From: Elmis aenea
Taxonomy: Eukaryota > Arthropoda > Insecta > Coleoptera > Elmidae
Assembly (NCBI GenBank): GCA_947652605.1
Contig: OX393583.1
Coordinates: 5,683,222-5,747,221, forward strand
DNA: 64,000 bases
Reading direction: 5' to 3'
Shown in pieces: positions 58,150 to 64,000 of the stretch; the stretch's first letter is position 1; the number at the start of each line of letters is the position of its first letter. Both the position numbers and the translations under genes were made by a program. A model generated the notes under the pieces. It was not told the DNA's origin. It searched no databases and saw only the letters and a program-made list of their open reading frames with translations.

Positions 58150-58930
58150 CCTTCCCGATACGTATCAGTGGTTTCTGCTTATATTCTCTTATTATTTTTT
58201 GTGAATCTCTGTTGTTTTCTTTATTTTGTCTCCGAGATCATACATTTCTAGACCTTCTCCCATAACTTGCTTTCTTAGTTGGTCTATGTTACATTCTTTT
58301 ATTCTTCTTTCGCATTTCTGCTGTTTGTGTGTTTTTCATGTCTGAACGTGTGAAAATCGAAGTTTCTCTGCCGTACATCAACATAGGTGTGACCATTGTT
58401 TAATAAAATTTTATTTTTGTTATGCGTTCCGATTTATATTGTCACCATGTGTAATCAAATCGATGTAATTTTAATTCTACGTCTTATCCTTCTCGTAGCT
58501 GATGTCTGTTCATAGTTAGCAAAAATGTAATATTGGTTTGTTCGTGAGTTATTATTTTGGATCTTATATTACTGGGCAACTTTTTGCAATTCATGTACAG
58601 CTGTGTTTTCTTCCCTATCGTGTGTTGTCGTGACAGATTTTTTTCGGAGTTCACTTCACTTTACTTGGGTCAATGTATGTGTTACATCCTAGTCTGGAAG
58701 GTCCATGTTGCGAGTTCTACTGGTATTTAATGTATCGGTTGTTTCTTAAATTTATTATCTGCCAAAGCTTCGTCCTATTCAATTTACTGAAAGCTTTTTT
58801 TAAAGTGATGAGTGCTAAATGGTTTTAATTTAAAGGTGTTGTCTGCAGACGATCTTCCTACTCTAAATCCCCAAGTCTCTCGTTGTTTATTTTCGAGTGC
58901 ACTTTGTAGGTGGAAATAAGTAAATTAATC
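58150..58930 (-). pseudogene. LINE RT fragment in copy B
   Basis: Counterpart of 46180-46990 with the same RT motifs and several extra small deletions. Confidence 0.75.
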
Positions 58931-59537
58931 CCTTGGTAATTGTTACAATTTATCTCCCGATCTATTAATGCGATACATTTTTTTAATAAAATCAAGTACA
59001 CTTAATTTTAATTGTTATTAATAAAGTATTGTTGTTACAGATATTTTTCGATGAAAATGAGGGAATGACGACAGGATGTCATGGAGTCTTCTTGTGAAAA
59101 ACCAAAAGGGTGAGTGATTTCAATTTGTTTTTAGTTTACAAAATAGACTACAACCTTTGCACTTTGCTCATTTCTTATAAAAACAATTAATTAATAATTT
59201 GAACCATCTGAGAATAAATAATTGTTATTAAATTTAGTTTGTAATTAACAAATGCTCGTAGAGTTAATATTTTTTGCTTTGCTTCCTTACAAAAGTGCAA
59301 TGATTTTAGTCTATACTTTATCATTTACAATTTTTCATGGAAATTTCTACGTGTTGGACTGTTTTTTGAATTTGTTAATGTTTTCTATTAGCTTAACACA
59401 ATTAAAAAAGTTCACTTGCATCACAGTTGATCAGTTTTGAAGTTTTAATGCATAATTTAAAGTTAAAAAATCAAATTAACTCTTTTTAAAGGTGATAAAG
59501 CGCCTGAGATGTAGGCAACCCATGTTACAGCAACTTA

Positions 59538-59661
59538 GTATTGATCAATAAATGAACGAGGCGGCACAATACAATTACACAATGAATTAAACAATTTTAA
59601 CTTTTTGTTTTTACATGTTAGTGGATGTGCCGCCTCGCTCATTGATGATCACGGCCAGTAC
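59538..59661 (+). ncRNA. Conserved intronic hairpin, copy B2
   Basis: Same stem: ACGAGGCGGCACA pairs with TGTGCCGCCTCGCT, basal GTATTG with CAGTAC. The loop has diverged more than the stem. Confidence 0.5.
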
Positions 59662-60198
59662 TATTTTAAACTACAATTTTAACCTCAAAACTTTAATATT
59701 TCTTGTGATCATCTTGCAAGTGAGTATTTTTTGAATGTTTGCAGTAAAACAGTTGTATGAATGAGGCAGGTCGTTTTATCTTAAGCTGCCTTCGCTTATT
59801 GTAATAATAACTTATTAATTTTAAAAGTTAAACTTGAAGTGTATGATTATTTATTTCCAATGTATATTGTTTTCACAGACATACTTCAGACGTGTCGGAA
59901 TTCAACGCATTTCGTCGTGGTCGTCCGCTCAGAAATCTTCTGGGAATGTTGTGGAACTCGTACCGTAATTTAAGGAACATGTACTACCAGTCGTGGTCCA
60001 GCGAGGAAAAGCTTTTTTGCTAATTAACATTGAAGGTAATTTTTATATTGTTTTTAACCAATGCTGTTGAATTTCTAAGCGAACTGCCTGTTCCACCTTC
60101 CCGATATGTCATTGTAGGTGTCACATTGGTTTTTGCTTAAGATTCTCGTTTTATTTTTTGGCATCACAAGCTGCATAAACGCACTATTTTTTAATATA

Positions 60199-60260
60199 CA
60201 GGGTGTTTAGTTTTTGAGAAACGACATGCAACATTCTGTATATTTCTACGTTTTCTGTTA
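60199..60260. mobile_element. Remnant of a CAGGGTG-type element
   Basis: CAGGGTGTTTAGTTTTTGAG follows TA. No matching right end was found. Confidence 0.3.
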
Positions 60261-60346
60261 GACAATTCAATTGCTTTTAAAAAAATTTAAGCATGCCCCA
60301 TAGCTAAAATCAATAAATTAATATTTATTTTTTATGATTGTTTCAG

Positions 60347-60438
60347 ATTCTCTATCAGACATCATCTGGAAGATCCCCGGAGCAGCAGTTGAGATTCTCT
60401 ATCAGACATCATCTGGAAGATCCCCGGAGCAGCAGTTG
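60347..60438 (+). repeat. 47-bp tandem duplication, two copies
   Basis: AGATTCTCTATCAGACATCA occurs at 60345 and 60392. The first copy follows a TTTCAG acceptor-like site, so this may be the last exon of the putative ncRNA of copy B; that is a guess. Confidence 0.8.
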
Positions 60439-60554
60439 CCTCACGTGACTCGTAGTGTGGTGAATTATTTTTAATTACTGTTCTTGTGCCTATTACTGCT
60501 ACTATTCTTATGCATGGACTGTATCTTCCTTACATTTTAAATTTTCTTGGGTAT

Positions 60555-61730
60555 CAATGCACCTGTATGTGTGTGGTCAGACGTACATCAATATTCACCT
60601 TAATTGGTGGACAAGGGGGCACTGTTCATCCGTATGACGTGCACTTACATAGAGGCGCCATGACTTTAATATTGGTGGTTTCCGAGGTCCTTTTAGACCG
60701 AGGTCTCTTTTACCCTATGTATGCAACCGGGCTGTCCTCTTGCTTGAATGTAGACTTGATCGCACCTTTCTTATGTTATGAATGTGTTCAACAATGCACC
60801 TTTGTGTGTGTGGTCAGACTTGCTTCAATAAGCACCTTAATTGGTGGTTGCTTGAATGTAGACTTGATCGCACCTCGGGTGGATAGTTGCTTTCTTATGT
60901 TATGAATGTGTTCAACAATGCACCTTTGTGTGTGTGGTCAGACTTACTTCAATAAGCACCTTAATTGGTGGTTGCTTGAATGTAGACTTGATCGCACCTC
61001 GGGTGGATAGTTGCTTTCTTATGTTATGAATGCATCTTTCTTATTCAACAATGCACCTAAATGTGTGTGGTCAGACTTACTTCAATATTCACCTTAATTG
61101 GTGGACAAGGGGACACTGTTCATCCGTATGACGTGCACTTACATAGAGGCGCCATGACTTGATATTGGTGGTTTCCGAGGTCCTTTTAGACCGAGGTCTC
61201 TTTTACTCTATGTATGCTGGAACGCTCATGCAACCGGGCTGTCCTCTTGCTTGAATGTAGACTTGATCGCACCTTCCTTTCTTGTTTTATGAATGTGCTC
61301 AACAATGCACCTAAATGTGTGTGGTCAGACTTACTTCAATAAGCACCTTAATTGGTGGTTGCTTGAATGTAGACTTGATCGCACCTCGGGTGGATAGTTG
61401 CTTTCTTGTGTTACGAATGTGCTCAACAATGCACCTAAATGTGTGTGGTCAGACTTACTTCAATATTCACCTTAATTGGTGGACAAGGGGGCACTGTTCA
61501 TCCGTATGACGTGCACTTACATAGAGGCGCCATGACTTGATATTGGTGGTTTCCGAGGTCTTTTTAGACTGAGGTCTCTTTTACTCTATGTATGCTGGAA
61601 CGCTCATGCAACCGGGCTGTCCTCTTGCTTGAATGTAGACTTGATCGCACCTCGGGTGGATAGTTGCTTTCTTGTTTTGAATGCATCTTTCTTATTCATC
61701 AATGCACCTAAATGTGTGTGGTCAGACTGC
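60555..61730. repeat. Complex satellite with long and short units
   Basis: Units start CAATGCACC...GTGTGTGGTCAGACTT. Long units (starting near 60555, 61052 and 61430) contain a middle block with CATCCGTATGACGTGCACTT and GAGGTCCTTTTAGACCGAGG. Short units of about 120 bp (near 60795, 60915, 61302) lack that block. All share GAATGTAGACTTGATCGCAC. Open frames here are repeat artefacts. Confidence 0.9.
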
Positions 61731-61856
61731 GTGCCTGTCCACATGAGAGTAAACTGCAGCGTCGCCAGGGATACAGCCCCCGAGAGTAACTCGTGATTGG
61801 CTGTATCCTTGGCGACGCTGCTACGGAGAGTAGTTTACTCTCACGTGGACAGGCAC
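61731..61856. repeat. 126-bp hairpin (possible short foldback MITE)
   Basis: The outer arms (GTGCCTGTCCACATGAGAGT and its complement) pair over 25 bp and the inner arms (GCAGCGTCGCCAGGGATACA and complement) over 23 bp, each with one mismatch, with a 10-base bulge on the right arm. It ends the complex satellite. Confidence 0.88.
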
Positions 61857-61993
61857 CATTAGTGCACCTGGGCCCTGGTTTTCGAAACTGGCAAGGCTAC
61901 GGACTTGCAAGCTGCGATAAACAGGGCCCTTGTGCGTCTGGATCAGCGGCTGTCCTTTCTTCTCCCACTGTAGTGTCTTGATCTGCAATCAAT

Positions 61994-62413
61994 CTTCTCC
62001 TACTTAAGTGTCTTAATTTACTATTATCTTCTCCTACTTAAGTGTCTTAATTTACTATTATCTTCTCCTACTTAAGTGTCTTAATTTACTATTATCTTCT
62101 CCTACTTAAGTGTCTTAATTTACTATTATCTTCTCCTACTTAAGTGTCTTAATTTACTATTATCTTCTCCTACTTAAGTGTCTTAATTTACTATTATCTT
62201 CTCCTACTTAAGTGTCTTAATTTACTATTATCTTCTCCTACTTAAGTGTCTTAATTTACTATTATCTTCTCCTACTTAAGTGTCTTAATTTACTATTATC
62301 TTCTCCTACTTAAGTGTCTTAATTTACTATTATCTTCTCCTACTTAAGTGTCTTAATTTACTATTATCTTCTCCTACTTAAGTGTCTTAATTTACTATTA
62401 TCTTCTCCTAGGT
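61994..62413. repeat. 34-bp minisatellite, about 12 copies
   Basis: Unit CTTCTCCTACTTAAGTGTCT followed by TAATTTACTATTAT, nearly perfect in every copy. High uniformity suggests recent amplification. No spacers, so not a CRISPR array. Confidence 0.97.
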
Positions 62414-62675
62414 TAGTGTCTTAATTTATTTACTTTAGTTAATTAATAACAATTTACTGTATTATAATTCTTTATTGTACAATTTTATTACATTTTAATA
62501 AACAATTCAAATATATCTACAGTTGTATTATTTTTCATTGTTATAAGCTACCTAGTTGATTCTCCTGATTGATGATGTGCAGGCAGTCAGTTGATTCTTC
62601 AATTATTGTTGGCGATGTTCACAAGCAGTCTGTAACAAAATATATATGTACAAATATTCATTCCTAGATGCATTG

Positions 62676-62790
62676 GAGCCCGGGTGCAAACCAAACCTAC
62701 AATAGAGCCCGGGTGCAAACCAAACCTACATTAAAGCCCGGGTGCAAACCAAACCTACATTCGAGGCCGGATGCAAACCAACCTACATAC
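62676..62790. repeat. 29/30-bp minisatellite, four copies
   Basis: GAGCCCGGGTGCAAACCAAA followed by CCTACA recurs at 62676, 62705, about 62735 and, more diverged, about 62764. Confidence 0.9.
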
Positions 62791-62848
62791 ATACAGTGCA
62801 CACCAAATTTTGAATAACTTTGTAAATTAAATTTCAAAATAGTTGAGA

Positions 62849-63259
62849 CCACGGTCTACTACACAGGTTGGGAAACTCCTATATAAAACCGACTGAGGCC
62901 GGTAACTAGTTCCGTAAATTATCCCACAGAGGCGATAAGTCAAAGAACCATTCGCCATAAATGATCACTAGATGGCGATACGTCTAAGAACCGGTTCGTG
63001 CACAAGATTTTGACATAATCAGCGAGATTAATAAGCCTTTGCTTAAAAAATTCGAATTTAATCAATCAGATGATGTATATAAAAATGTTTTAATTGAATT
63101 TTTAAGTCAGGTTTGTTTAAAATAGTTTTTTAAACTTAATCGCCATCTAACGGATTTTTATGGCGAATGGTTCTTAGACTTATCGCCGTCTAGCGGAAAT
63201 TTATGTCGAAAAGTTCCAGATTTTTTGACAGGCTTCCTAACCTGTGTAGTAGACCGTGG
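62849..63259. mobile_element. MITE with CCACGGTCTACTACACAGG ends, copy 2
   Basis: 411 bp, inverted ends as in 48735-49101, flanked by the 6-bp duplication TTGAGA (62843-62848 and 63260-63265). Inside are repeated motifs such as ATGGCGAATGGTTCTTAGAC. No coding sequence. The superfamily is undecided. Confidence 0.88.
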
Positions 63260-63265
63260 TTGAGA

Positions 63266-64000
63266 CAAACGGCCATTATACTAAGAAAAATAAACTCTAT
63301 AACATACTAAAATTTGAACAAAATCGTAGAGCCGTTTTCAAGAAAAATTTTCAAAATATTTAAAAATTAATATTTCTAAATTTTTTTGATGACACGTACA
63401 TATGAGTACAATCCTACTGGACCTCTCAGGCAAATTTCAAACATTAGGAATGACTAATAAAAATGTTATAAGACTTTAAATATTTTTATCAAAAACGCAA
63501 TAATTTTGAAATATTAATTACGCATGTGTAAACTTTTTTGATGTAGCGTGCATGTCAGTACAACCCTAGTGAAGCACTCCTGCAAATTTCAAAGCTTAGG
63601 ACTGACTAATAAACATTTTAGAGCGATTTGCATAATTCGTTAAAAAGGTACAGCAATTATTAAAAAATTAATTACGCATATCCTACGCACTTCTAAATTT
63701 TTTTGATGACACCTACATACGAGTACAGTCCTATTGGACCTCTCAGGCAAATTTCAAACATTAGGAATGACTAATAAAAATGTTATAACACTTTAAATAT
63801 TTTTATCAAAAACGCAATAATTTTGAAATATTAATTACGCATGTCCTACGCATGTGTAAACTTTTTTGATGTAGCATGCAGGTCGGTACAACCCTAGTGA
63901 AGCACTACTGCAAATTTCTAATCTTAGGACTGACTAATAAACATTTTAGAGCGATTTGCATAATTCGCTAAAGGTACAGCAATTATTAAAAAATTAATTA
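63266..64000. repeat. Dimeric satellite, about 320-bp unit, runs off the window
   Basis: TTCTAAATTTTTTTGATGAC recurs at 63373 and 63691, and CATGTGTAAACTTTTTTGAT at 63523 and 63851. The two landmarks mark two diverged half-units of about 160 bp that both contain a CTGCAAATTTCAAA/CAGGCAAATTTCAAA-type core. Confidence 0.85.

Larger units (their letters stand above)
54976..60035 (+). ncRNA. Putative spliced noncoding RNA, copy B
   Basis: Exon-like blocks parallel to copy A: E1 to 55083; E2 from 55274; E3 56028-56299; E4 56620-56744 (125 nt); E5 57206-57268; E6 57914-58069; E5' 59041-59109; E6' 59879-60035. All keep AG and GT flanks despite substitutions and indels nearby. There is no E5''. A possible terminal exon starts at 60347. 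Same caveats as copy A: the model rests on splice-like sites and conservation between copies. Confidence 0.45.
51086..60130. repeat. Large tandem segmental duplication, copy B
   Basis: Head-to-tail partner of 39251-50825, in the same order: 200-bp repeat units, SINE, E1-E6', hairpins and LINE fragment. It lacks the Crypton, the two MITEs and the last exon pair. Between the copies, 50825-51085 is unassigned AT-rich sequence. Confidence 0.93.

Noticed and set aside
60486..61509. Open frames of 139 and 64 aa
   Set aside because: They run through satellite units and repeat the same peptides; not genes.
61994..62413. Regular short repeats resembling a CRISPR array
   Set aside because: Units are directly adjacent with no spacers, and the DNA is eukaryotic; it is a minisatellite.

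Overview
The window is AT-rich eukaryotic DNA, most likely from an insect. The evidence is spliced genes with GT-AG introns, insect-type CD36 and MBOAT proteins, and several clades of insect-like non-LTR retrotransposons (LINEs). Dense LINE debris together with Tc1/mariner, pogo, hAT, MULE-like and Crypton elements suggests a TE-rich genome such as a beetle's; the order is an inference. There is no bacterial gene organisation, no CRISPR array, and no confident functional tRNA or rRNA gene.

Layout. 1-3771 is a 139-bp satellite array. 3772-8930 is mostly broken LINEs on the minus strand, ending just short of the splice acceptor of the last coding exon of an MBOAT lysophospholipid acyltransferase (8941-9545, plus strand). 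9.9-24.4 kb is a graveyard of nested transposons: a LINE split by a hAT element and a foldback element, a deleted pogo element that keeps its DNA-binding and zinc-finger parts, a LINE split by another LINE, and a hAT transposase split by two LINEs that still have target-site duplications. 24632-31015 holds seven exons of a CD36-family class B scavenger receptor (debris buster-like), covering most of the ectodomain, the C-terminal membrane segment and the stop codon. Its N-terminal exons were not found. Its last intron carries a MULE-like foldback element and a LINE that is itself split by a MITE. 32292-34581 is a complete Tc1/mariner-type element with about 484-bp terminal inverted repeats and an uninterrupted 351-aa transposase.

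39.25-60.1 kb is two tandem copies (about 11.6 and 9 kb) of one segment. Each copy has no convincing protein-coding ORF but has a matching series of splice-bounded blocks that look like exons of a noncoding RNA. Within each copy an exon pair has been further multiplied, and the introns contain a repeated hairpin of about 124 nt whose stem is preserved in four copies. Copy A was later invaded by a Crypton and two MITEs. This locus is the best candidate for something undescribed.

60.3-64.0 kb is tandem-repeat DNA: a 47-bp duplication, a complex satellite ending at a 126-bp hairpin, a 34-bp and a 29/30-bp minisatellite, a 411-bp MITE and a dimeric satellite of about 320 bp. The two protein genes lie on the same strand; nothing in the sequence shows that they work together, and most of the window reflects transposon activity and tandem duplication.
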